The notes under the pieces: generated by a model | Database searches by the model: none | Told to the model about the DNA's origin: nothing | Seen by the model: only the letters and a program-made list of their open reading frames with translations | Assembly: GCA_028276345.1 (NCBI GenBank) | Contig: JAPYWM010000104.1 | Location: 1 to 5,453, forward strand | Direction: 5' to 3' | From: Sphingobacterium sp. | GTDB lineage: Bacteria; Bacteroidota; Bacteroidia; SpSt-205 | DNA: 5,453 nucleotides | Shown: positions 1-5,453 of the stretch, one piece after another | Layout: the number at the start of each line of letters is the position of its first letter | Numbering within the stretch: position 1 is the stretch's first letter | Made by a program: the position numbers and the translations under genes

Positions 1-621
1 GATTTGGGTTTCGCCTTCGGGGCCGAGTTTATTCGCGAAGCGTGGGCGGCCTTGCGCATCCATCGCCCAGCCGAGAATACCGTCGGTATTTTGATAGAGG
101 AGGGTGAGTTTGCCCGTGGGAATGTCAAGTTCGTACAGGTCATGAAGGCTGGGATCCCGGTCATTGAGGCCGATAAGGGCTACGTCTGGCCGGTCTATGG
201 GGAGGGCATATAGCAGGGTCTTAACCCCTTCACGAGGGGTAAGATCGGTAGCCGGGGGGATTTTGCCGGGGAGGGCGTCCGCAATCGCAATCCTATACAG
301 GTGGTCATTCTCATCGCCATCTCGGTCCTGCGCATATAAAACATACTTGCTATCGTGCGTCCAGAAGTAGGTCAGGATAGGCTTGCTACTCTGGGTGATG
401 GGAAAGGCATCCCGCAAAGTGCCTTCTTCAAGGGGCTGGAGCCAGATATTCATGGCGCCATTGTAAGGGCGCAAAAAGGATAAGTATTTACCGTCGGGGG
501 AGACCTGGACGCCCGCTAACCTCGGGTCAGCAAAAAATACTTCCCGATCTATCAGAGGCGGTAACTGGGCCTTCATAACTGCCGAAAGTACGATAAGGCC
601 CACGCTCCATAAGAGTCGCAT
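1..621 (-). CDS. S9-family peptidase (prolyl oligopeptidase / acylaminoacyl-peptidase type), N-terminal part, cut by the window edge
   Basis: The ATG at 621-619 opens a frame with no stop that runs off the left edge, giving 207 residues. Residues 1-18 look like a signal peptide (Arg2, hydrophobic LLWSVGLIVLSAV, likely cleavage MKA|Q), so the product is probably exported. The rest resembles the N-terminal beta-propeller of S9 serine peptidases: a PLIDREVFFADPRLAG entry segment (about 22-37), then blade motifs SPDGKYLSFL (41-50), NIWLQPL (58-64), WTHDSKYVLYAQDRDGDEND (87-106) and LNDRDPSLHDLYELD further on. In this family the propeller gates access to a C-terminal alpha/beta-hydrolase domain with a Ser-Asp-His triad, which cleaves short peptides. 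That catalytic half lies outside the window, so activity cannot be judged. Members are usually 600-700 residues long. The gene is divergent from the tRNA. A TolB/PD40-type propeller without a peptidase is the main alternative, but the DRDGDENDHLY block favours S9. Confidence 0.85.
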   Translation of the reverse strand, partial: MRLLWSVGLIVLSAVMKAQLPPLIDREVFFADPRLAGVQVSPDGKYLSFLRPYNGAMNIWLQPLEEGTLRDAFPITQSSKPILTYFWTHDSKYVLYAQDRDGDENDHLYRIAIADALPGKIPPATDLTPREGVKTLLYALPIDRPDVALIGLNDRDPSLHDLYELDIPTGKLTLLYQNTDGILGWAMDAQGRPRFANKLGPEGETQI

Positions 622-625
622 AAGG

Positions 626-633
626 CAAAGGTA
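626..633 (-). promoter_or_regulatory. Candidate Bacteroidota -7 box (TACCTTTG) for the S9 peptidase gene
   Basis: On the minus strand TACCTTTG matches the Bacteroidota -7 consensus TAnnTTTG exactly and ends four bases before the ATG. A start point at the usual 5-7 bases downstream would fall at or next to the ATG, implying a leaderless message. I see no TTG at the expected -33 position, where a GC-rich inverted repeat sits instead, so this is a motif match only. Confidence 0.35.
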
Positions 634-640
634 ACGTCTT

Positions 641-656
641 GCGGGCCGTAGCCCGC
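641..656. promoter_or_regulatory. GC-rich inverted repeat in the divergent promoter region
   Basis: GCGGGC (641-646), a CGTA loop, then GCCCGC (651-656) form a perfect 6-bp dyad. It lies just upstream of the candidate -7 box of the peptidase gene and about 47 bases before the tRNA. The position would suit an operator, but six GC pairs in a GC-rich genome can arise by chance. Confidence 0.3.
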
Positions 657-683
657 CCCTGGCCTAAAAAGCCTGTTTTTATG

Positions 684-691
684 CATTTTTG
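684..691 (+). promoter_or_regulatory. Weak candidate -7 box (CATTTTTG) for the tRNA-purK transcript
   Basis: CATTTTTG differs from TAnnTTTG at one base and lies in the only AT-rich patch of the gap (about 665-690). It would place the start point about five bases before the tRNA. No -33 TTG is visible at the right spacing. The real promoter must lie in this gap if transcription starts between the divergent genes, but the exact box is uncertain. Confidence 0.22.
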
Positions 692-702
692 CGGGGGAGT
701 CC

Positions 703-779
703 GGCTCCGTAGCTCAATCGGATAGAGCACGGGATTTCTAATCCCGCGGTTGCAGGTTCGAGTCCTGCCGGAGCCGCCA
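703..779 (+). tRNA. tRNA-Arg, anticodon UCU, with encoded CCA
   Basis: A full cloverleaf can be folded by eye. The acceptor stem GGCTCCG (703-709) pairs with CGGAGCC (769-775). The D stem is GCTC/GAGC with GG at 720-721. The anticodon stem CGGGA/TCCCG (730-734, 742-746) encloses TTTCTAA, giving anticodon TCT at 737-739. The T arm is GCAGG-TTCGAGT-CCTGC (752-768). The discriminator is G776 and CCA is encoded at 777-779. A722 in the D loop and C738 in the anticodon match the A20/C35 identity elements known for bacterial arginine tRNAs. It reads AGA/AGG. All helices are perfect, so it looks functional. Its last base A779 is also the first base of the purK ATG. Confidence 0.97.
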
Positions 780-1885
780 TGCTTCGGGTGGGGATTGTAG
801 GGGGAGGGCAATTGGGACGCATGCTGATTCAGGCGGGGATAGACTTTGCGCTGGAAGTTCATGTGCTGGATAGCAGTGCGGATTCTCCGTGCCATGGGCT
901 GGCGCATGAGTTTGTCGTGGGGTCTGTGCTGGAAGCGGAAGCGATCCGACGGTTTGCGCGGGGACTAAACCTCCTGACCTTAGAGCTGGAAAATGTCTCT
1001 GTGGAAGGGCTGGAGGGCGCCCGGGAGGAGGGCATAGCGGTTTTCCCGCAGCCGGAGGTGGTGCGACTCTGTCAGGATAAAGGGCTCCAGCGGCAGTATT
1101 ATGCGGAGCGGGGCTTTGCGGGGCCGCGCTTTCAGCTGTGGGCGCCGGGAGAGCCTATCCACCTGCCTTTTCCCCTCATTCAGAAAAGCCGGCGCGGGGG
1201 ATACGACGGACGGGGCGTCCAGCGTGTACCTTCCCCCGAAGCGCTCTGGCCCGTGCCAAGCCTTCTGGAAGAAGAAGTGCCCATCGCCAAAGAAGTCAGC
1301 GTGATAGTGGCGCGCGCCCGGCACGGCGAAATAAAAGCCTTCCCACCTATTGAAGCGGTCTTTCACCCGACAGCTCACCTGGTGACCCATTTGCGCCTCC
1401 CCGCCGACATAGACCCCCAGGCTCAGAAAGAAGCCCAAGAAATCGCCATGGATTTAGCGGAGTCTTTGCAGATCGTGGGGCTTCTGGCAGTGGAGTTTTT
1501 CTATACGACGGCGGGAAAGTGGCTGATCAACGAGTCGGCCCCCCGCCCACATAATACGGGCCACATTACTACCCGAGCTACCTGGACCAGCCAGTTTGAG
1601 CAGCACTGGCGAGCGCTTTTAGGGCTGCCCCTTGGCGAGACGCAGGTGCACACCCCCGCCGCCCTGCTTAATATCCTCGGCCCCCCGGGCCAGACCGGTA
1701 AACCATCCTACCCTACCCTTTCCCAACTTCTCGCTATCCCCGGCCTCTCCATCCACCTCTACGGCAAAAAACGCAGCACCCCCTATCGCAAACTCGGCCA
1801 CATCATCATCCTATCCGAAGACATCCCCACCTTGCAGGCCCGCCTAAACGAAGCCCAGGCCCTCCTGCACGTAGCGGTAAGCTAA
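779..1885 (+). CDS. purK: N5-carboxyaminoimidazole ribonucleotide synthase (PurK), complete
   Basis: This cytoplasmic ATP-grasp enzyme converts AIR, bicarbonate and ATP to N5-CAIR in de novo purine synthesis; PurE then rearranges the product, but purE is not in this window. The 368 residues are close to the usual length (about 355-380). The N-terminal motif is GGGQLGRM (8-15), followed by the characteristic QDKGLQR (99-105), the glycine-rich ATP-grasp segment KSRRGGYDGRG (136-146), the KEVSVIVAR strand (171-179), and probable metal ligands Glu239 (LAVEFF) and Glu252 in NESAPRPHNTGH (251-262). Then come TSQFEQH (270-276) and the C-terminal HLYGKKRSTPYRKLGH (326-341). The ATG at 779 is the first start after an in-frame TAG at 710-712 and puts the first beta strand at residue 3. 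A GTG at 788 is the only close alternative. There is no Shine-Dalgarno site, because the tRNA occupies that position. I see no AGA/AGG codon here although the adjacent tRNA reads them. Third bases shift from G/T-rich to strongly C-rich near 1640. Confidence 0.97.
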   Translation: MLRVGIVGGGQLGRMLIQAGIDFALEVHVLDSSADSPCHGLAHEFVVGSVLEAEAIRRFARGLNLLTLELENVSVEGLEGAREEGIAVFPQPEVVRLCQDKGLQRQYYAERGFAGPRFQLWAPGEPIHLPFPLIQKSRRGGYDGRGVQRVPSPEALWPVPSLLEEEVPIAKEVSVIVARARHGEIKAFPPIEAVFHPTAHLVTHLRLPADIDPQAQKEAQEIAMDLAESLQIVGLLAVEFFYTTAGKWLINESAPRPHNTGHITTRATWTSQFEQHWRALLGLPLGETQVHTPAALLNILGPPGQTGKPSYPTLSQLLAIPGLSIHLYGKKRSTPYRKLGHIIILSEDIPTLQARLNEAQALLHVAVS

Positions 1886-1911
1886 AAGCGCTTATCTTAG
1901 CATTGTCCCTT

Positions 1912-4791
1912 ATGACGAGGTTCTGGAAGCTCTTTGTAGGACTGGGCACAGTGCTCCTGGCTAAGCATATTGCCGGCGCGGAGCTGTACTATACCTGCAT
2001 AGACCCGCAGAACTACCGGTATCGATTTGAGCTGTGGTTGTATCGGGATTGCACGGACCCCACCGGCGCCGACTATGACAATCCTATCCGGGTGTACGTC
2101 TTTGAAGGGAATGGGGATGCGTATGCGGATTTTTCGGTGAGCCTGACAGCGGCAGGGCCCTGGCAGCCCAGTGGAGTAGAGGCTTGCTTCCTCCAAACAC
2201 CCCAGACCTGCTTAGAAGAAGGCGTCTATCGCTTTGAGTATACCCTCCCACCTAACCCCAGCGGCTATTATGTGGCCTGGGCCCGCTGCTGCCGAAATGC
2301 CACCATCACCAACCTCCAAAATCCCCTGTATGAAGGCGTTACGTATTTAGCCTACATCCCCCCTGCCCGCCGCGCCGGGTGTAATAGCGCCCCGCGCTTC
2401 TCTACCCGGCCGCCATTCTTTTTATGTGCTGGCAGGGACTTTTTCTTTGACCAGCGTGCCTCTGACCCCGATGGCGACTCCTTAGTCTATGCCATCAGCG
2501 CTGCCTATCATAGTCAGAATACCGCTGGAGCGGGGGCTGTGCATACTTCTCTGGGTTCGCCTACCGTCGGCCCCCACAATCCCATGGGGCCACCACCCTA
2601 CCAGACCGTCGTTTATGCAGCGGGCTATTCTGCGCAGCAGCCCTTCGGCCCGGGCGGCATCTGCCAGATAGATCCCCAAACGGGCCTCCTTCACGTCAAC
2701 GCCCCTAACCCCGGCCTCTATGTCGTAGTCATCTCCGTCTTCGAGTACCGACAAGGCCAGCTCCTCAGCGAGGTGCGACGGGATATGCAGTTTTATGTCA
2801 GCCCGTGCCGCCCCCCCTCCCCCCCACCCGCCGTCTCGCACAACCTCCTCGGCCTTACAGTGCAAGGAGATACAATTCTGATTCCGCCCCAGCAAGCTTA
2901 CTGCTACCAGGCTATCATTCAGGACACGGCTCCACCACCCGACGGCGCCCAGCTTAGTTATCAGCTTATTGACCCCTCCGGAGGCACCTCCGTACAAGTC
3001 CTAAGTCAGAATCCCCTCACCCTCCAAATCTGCCGCCAAGAAAGCTGTAACGATACCGGCCGCGTCCTTCCCCTGATTGTCATCGGCCAAAAAACAGAGC
3101 GCTGCGGCACCACTTTCGGCCGGGATACGATTTATGTAAGGATTCTGCCGCCACCGCCCCGTACCCTGACGCAGACTTTACAGCCGCTCAATCTCCCATT
3201 CGTTCAGGGCGCTTATGAGCTTCCTGTGGATAGTGTGGCGTGTACGACTTTCTGGGTAGCCGCTGCGCCTGCCCTACCCCAGCCCCAGGTAAATGTCTAT
3301 GCCCCTACAGGCGCCAATGTCTCCTATCAGACTTTCTGGCGAAATGATACGCTTTTTGGGGAGCTGTGTTATCGGGCTGGGTGTGAGGCCGTGAATGCCC
3401 CCATAAGCATCGTCTTTGAAGGGGTAGCGACGCGCTTGTGTCCGCCCTACCCGACTCGGCGGGATACTTTATGGTTTCGTGCGCGCCTGCCCGACAATCC
3501 CCCGCCACTCGTGCGCTTTTTAGCGCCGGATAGTCTCTTTTGGCGGCCAGAGAGTCTGTATTGCCTTCGCGTGAGCATCGTAGATAGCCCGCCTGTTAGT
3601 CGCCATACCCTGTACCTTCAGGCCGTACCACCTATTATCCAGGTGGTGTCGGTGGTGCCGGACACCGGACAGCTGACCTGGGAGGCCCAGGTCTGTCTGC
3701 GCCCTACCTGTGACGGCCTCAATCAATGGGTTCAGCTCATTGCCGAGGTGCGCGACTCGCTACAATGCGCAGAACTCCACCGCCGTTATGACACCCTGCT
3801 CGTTTTCATCCAGAGCCGTCCCACTTATCCGGTGGCCATCTATGCACCGACCTGGCCCCTCACAAGCCCCTACGAGGCCCTCTACAAGTATCCCTACTGC
3901 GTACCCATCACGGTAACGGATACGGCCCGCAATGGCGGCCCACTTAATATTTCCGTAAGCTCGCCGCTTAGTGTGCAGCTTGCGCCTTCTTCGGGGGCGG
4001 GGCCTATTTTGCAGGGACGACTCTGCTTTGCGGTGCGATGTGACCTCAGTCCGGATAGCGTGTACCCGATTATCCTGACGGCAACGAATACACCGCCCTG
4101 TGCGAATACCCCTCCCGCCACGCAGGAAACGCTCTGGGTGCGGCCCCGCCCGCTAAGCCCCAATCGCCCCCCCATCATCAGCCGGGACCTTCCCAGCCCC
4201 TGGCAAGCCGAAATTACCCCAGACTCCCTCTGCTACACCCTCACCATCACCGACCCGGATACCTTCTCTCTGCTTACGACTCAGTATGTGGGGGCCAGCT
4301 TTAGTCCGGAGTTCTTTTACGGGGCGAACTTCCACCCTACCATAATAGGGCAGAATCCCCTAAGGATCCGCTTGTGTGCAGCCCTCAACTGCCATGCGCA
4401 GGCCCAGACTTACCCGACTATTGTCTGCGTTACTGACACGACGAGCTGTGATACTACCGAGCACTGGCAGGTGTGTGATACCTTCTGGGTAGAAACGCCG
4501 TATTGTCATGGCGTCATGCCGAATGTCTTCACCCCAAACGGCGACGGAATTAATGATGTACTTCGCCCCTACAATCTATCGGGGGTAGCCCAGTGGCAGC
4601 TGTCCGTCTGGGACCGGTGGGGACGGCCGCTCTTTGCCGGTTCGTGGAATGAAGGCTGGAACGGCCTCACCCCCGAAGGCCACCCCGCCCAGGAAGGCGT
4701 CTACTTCTACCTGCTGCGCCTGGAGCTTCTGAGTGGAAACGGCCCCCTACGTTACTTAGAAAGAGCCGGCCATGCTACCCTCCTGCGGTAA
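1912..4791 (+). CDS. Large secreted Cys-rich protein with five repeats and a T9SS type B (gliding-motility-associated) sorting domain
   Basis: The product has 959 residues. I chose the ATG at 1912 because it gives a clean signal peptide (MTRFWK, hydrophobic LFVGLGTVLLA, cleavage near AGA|E24); a TTG at 1903 would only add three residues. Residues 24-299 form a Cys-rich domain: YYTC, LWLYRDC, EACF, QTCLEEGVY, the paired-Cys WARCCRN (124-129), GCNSAPRF, a calcium-site-like SDPDGDSLVY (184-193), PQTGLLHVNAP, and EVRRDMQFYVSPC. I know this organisation from other Bacteroidota secreted proteins, but no function is established. A proline-rich linker (300-307) leads to five divergent repeats (about 306-862). 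Residues 866-959 are the type B sorting domain: PNVFTPNGDGIND (870-882), VWDRWG (899-904), WNEGWNGL, EGVYFYLLRL, ending ATLLR. In known cargo this domain directs crossing of the outer membrane through T9SS. It follows purK by 26 bases with no terminator between. A surface or adhesin-like role is inference; no catalytic motif is visible. Confidence 0.93.
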   Translation: MTRFWKLFVGLGTVLLAKHIAGAELYYTCIDPQNYRYRFELWLYRDCTDPTGADYDNPIRVYVFEGNGDAYADFSVSLTAAGPWQPSGVEACFLQTPQTCLEEGVYRFEYTLPPNPSGYYVAWARCCRNATITNLQNPLYEGVTYLAYIPPARRAGCNSAPRFSTRPPFFLCAGRDFFFDQRASDPDGDSLVYAISAAYHSQNTAGAGAVHTSLGSPTVGPHNPMGPPPYQTVVYAAGYSAQQPFGPGGICQIDPQTGLLHVNAPNPGLYVVVISVFEYRQGQLLSEVRRDMQFYVSPCRPPSPPPAVSHNLLGLTVQGDTILIPPQQAYCYQAIIQDTAPPPDGAQLSYQLIDPSGGTSVQVLSQNPLTLQICRQESCNDTGRVLPLIVIGQKTERCGTTFGRDTIYVRILPPPPRTLTQTLQPLNLPFVQGAYELPVDSVACTTFWVAAAPALPQPQVNVYAPTGANVSYQTFWRNDTLFGELCYRAGCEAVNAPISIVFEGVATRLCPPYPTRRDTLWFRARLPDNPPPLVRFLAPDSLFWRPESLYCLRVSIVDSPPVSRHTLYLQAVPPIIQVVSVVPDTGQLTWEAQVCLRPTCDGLNQWVQLIAEVRDSLQCAELHRRYDTLLVFIQSRPTYPVAIYAPTWPLTSPYEALYKYPYCVPITVTDTARNGGPLNISVSSPLSVQLAPSSGAGPILQGRLCFAVRCDLSPDSVYPIILTATNTPPCANTPPATQETLWVRPRPLSPNRPPIISRDLPSPWQAEITPDSLCYTLTITDPDTFSLLTTQYVGASFSPEFFYGANFHPTIIGQNPLRIRLCAALNCHAQAQTYPTIVCVTDTTSCDTTEHWQVCDTFWVETPYCHGVMPNVFTPNGDGINDVLRPYNLSGVAQWQLSVWDRWGRPLFAGSWNEGWNGLTPEGHPAQEGVYFYLLRLELLSGNGPLRYLERAGHATLLR
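2811..2825 (+). repeat. C7-T-C7 homopolymer tract inside the coding region
   Basis: Two runs of seven C separated by one T encode part of the Arg-Pro-Pro-Ser-Pro-Pro linker (residues 300-305) between the N-terminal domain and the first repeat. The frame is intact here. Loss or gain of one C would remove all five repeats and the sorting domain. Confidence 0.85.
2827..4497 (+). repeat. Five divergent protein repeats, about 107-114 residues each, with a four-Cys signature
   Basis: Approximate units lie at 2827-3156, 3157-3489, 3490-3819, 3820-4155 and 4156-4497. Each has C-x(41-47)-C-x4-C-x(18-19)-C followed 7-10 residues later by a [DE]T-hydrophobic strand. The cysteines are 331/374/379/398, 444/486/491/510, 551/595/600/619, 663/705/710/730 and 774/822/827/846. 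Closing strands are DTIYVR, DTLWFR, DTLLVF, ETLWVR and DTFWVE. The period between first cysteines is 113, 107, 112 and 111 residues. The repeats are not visibly similar as DNA, so duplication is old. An Ig-like or PKD-like beta-sandwich with two disulfides is plausible. Unit five has extra cysteines at 839 and 855. Confidence 0.85.
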
Positions 4792-4813
4792 ACGCACCAG
4801 TGGGTATTATTTG

Positions 4814-4850
4814 GGCGGCGGCCAGCGCCCTTTGGGCGCTGGCCGCCGCC
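4814..4850. terminator. Perfect 17-bp hairpin between convergent genes, likely bidirectional terminator
   Basis: GGCGGCGGCCAGCGCCC (4814-4830), a TTT loop, and the exact complement at 4834-4850 form an uninterrupted GC-rich stem. It begins 22 bases after the stop of the plus-strand cargo gene and lies 150 bases beyond the stop of the minus-strand one. Neither side has a proper T run (plus strand continues ATCCCCTCTT), so intrinsic termination may be weak, and it may instead block exonucleases or be a dispersed palindromic repeat. The remaining bases 4851-5000 hold no convincing gene or site. Confidence 0.7.
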
Positions 4851-5000
4851 ATCCCCTCTTCACATTAAGAAAGCCTTGGCCTCAAAATGGTATTAGAAGG
4901 ATTCTCAGGCTGCTGCCCTCTGCCTGATGAGTAAGAAGGACTTTTGGGGTAGCAATGGAGTGACTTTTGAGAGCTGGCCGGCCTGAAAAATCCCAGTCTA

Positions 5001-5453
5001 TTAGCGGAGAAGCGTAACGGTGCCCGTACGGGTGAAGGTCTGGCCACTGGGAAGCGTAGCGACGAGCTTATAGGTGTAGGTGCCTTCGGGGCAGTCGGAG
5101 CCGCTGTTTTTATGGCGGCCGTTCCAGAGGCTGCTGGCATTACCTTCAAAGACGAGGTTGCCCCACCGATCATAAACCCATACTTGATAAGGGATGCCAT
5201 TGGTTCGGATGCCCCACTCGTCATTGATCCCATCGCCATTGGGGGTGAAGACATTGGGGATAAAAATATCCAGGCCTGGCTCTATCACGACGAGGCCGCG
5301 GGCGGTATCGGTACAGCCAAAGGCATTATAGGCGACGAGCGTGATAGGATAAGTGCCGGGCTCGGCAAAGTCCACGACGGGGTTGGGCTCCGTGGCGGTG
5401 GTTCCATTGCCGAAGTCCCACACGTAGGCTGTGGCCCCCTGGGATTGGTTGGT
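5001..5453 (-). CDS. C-terminal part of a second T9SS cargo: PKD-like domain plus type B sorting domain, cut by the window edge
   Basis: The frame is open from the right edge to TAA at 5003-5001, giving 150 residues of the C terminus. The true start is outside the window; the GTG at 5423 sits inside a PKD strand (YVWDFGNG) and is not a start. Residues 9-60 (counted from the edge) form a PKD-like beta-sandwich with the typical WDFGNG, FAEPGTYPITLVAYNAFGC and TARGLVV pattern. Residues 61-150 (5273-5004) are the gliding-motility-associated C-terminal domain: PNVFTPNGDGINDEWGI, VWVYDRWGNLVFEG, LWNGRHKNSG, CPEGTYTYKLVA, and a terminal VTLLR. In this family the domain targets proteins for export by T9SS. 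PKD domains are common stalk or adhesion modules, but the functional part of this protein is unseen. It converges on the large cargo gene; the two share the sorting-domain motifs and last four residues but differ elsewhere, so a recent duplication is unlikely. Confidence 0.93.
   Translation of the reverse strand, partial: TNQSQGATAYVWDFGNGTTATEPNPVVDFAEPGTYPITLVAYNAFGCTDTARGLVVIEPGLDIFIPNVFTPNGDGINDEWGIRTNGIPYQVWVYDRWGNLVFEGNASSLWNGRHKNSGSDCPEGTYTYKLVATLPSGQTFTRTGTVTLLR

Noticed and set aside
4..370. Plus-strand open frames at 4-213 and 164-370
   Set aside because: They lie opposite the S9 peptidase frame, which has clear family motifs; the plus-strand peptides resemble nothing and overlap each other.
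696..708. GGAG in the tRNA leader could pair with CTCC of the acceptor strand
   Set aside because: Four base pairs against a seven-pair acceptor stem is too weak to suggest a switch.
527..907. 126-residue minus-strand open frame containing GRTRTCNRGIRNPVLYPIELRS
   Set aside because: It reads antisense through the tRNA and into purK and the peptidase 5' end. This peptide is a well-known artefact of translating tRNA genes backwards.
980..1438. 152-residue minus-strand frame inside purK
   Set aside because: It is a shadow of purK caused by GC-rich codons, with no recognisable domain and no start context.
1878..1901. Small overlapping inverted repeats (TAAGC/GCTTA and GCTAA/TTAGC) around the purK stop
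   Set aside because: Stems are only five base pairs and include the stop codon; no T run follows, so a terminator or operator is not supported.
2482..2997. 171-residue minus-strand frame within the cargo gene
   Set aside because: It is antisense to the Cys-rich domain and first repeat, whose protein pattern is clearly real; the peptide is low-complexity Gly/Ala/Arg-rich.
4905..4927. TCAGGC ... GCCTGA inverted repeat
   Set aside because: A 6-bp stem with an 11-base loop and no flanking signal; likely chance.
4865..5254. 129-residue minus-strand frame overlapping the second cargo gene
   Set aside because: It overlaps the PKD/sorting-domain frame, which shows strong family motifs, and has a biased Ser/Pro/Ala composition.

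Overview
The window looks like chromosomal DNA from a member of the Bacteroidota, probably an uncultured lineage with fairly high GC. Two separate genes end in the gliding-motility-associated C-terminal domain (type B sorting domain) of the type IX secretion system (T9SS), which is largely confined to that phylum. Starts without a Shine-Dalgarno sequence and a TAnnTTTG-like promoter box fit this. No mobile element, CRISPR array or rRNA is visible.

Layout from left to right. Positions 1-621 (minus strand) carry the first 207 residues of an exported S9-family peptidase, cut by the left edge. Positions 622-702 are a short divergent control region with a TACCTTTG box, a small GC-rich inverted repeat and an AT-rich patch. 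Positions 703-779 (plus) are a complete tRNA-Arg(UCU) with an encoded CCA. The last A of that CCA is also the first base of the ATG of purK (779-1885), an enzyme of purine synthesis. After 26 bases comes a 959-residue secreted protein (1912-4791). It has a signal peptide, a Cys-rich N-terminal domain, five divergent repeats with a regular four-cysteine pattern, and a type B sorting domain. Positions 4792-5000 separate convergent genes and hold a perfect 17-bp hairpin. Positions 5001-5453 (minus) are the C-terminal end of a second T9SS cargo (PKD-like domain plus type B sorting domain), cut by the right edge.

How they relate: the tRNA, purK and the large cargo gene run in one direction with no visible terminator between them, so one transcript could carry all three. 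No functional link between purine synthesis and the secreted proteins is evident; the arrangement looks like compact packing. The two cargo proteins and the peptidase are all predicted to be exported, which suits a gliding or surface-attached, protein-degrading lifestyle, but that is inference.

The two most unusual points are the one-base overlap of a tRNA 3' end with a start codon, and the five-fold C-x(41-47)-C-x4-C-x(18-19)-C repeat in the large secreted protein, which I do not recognise as a named domain.
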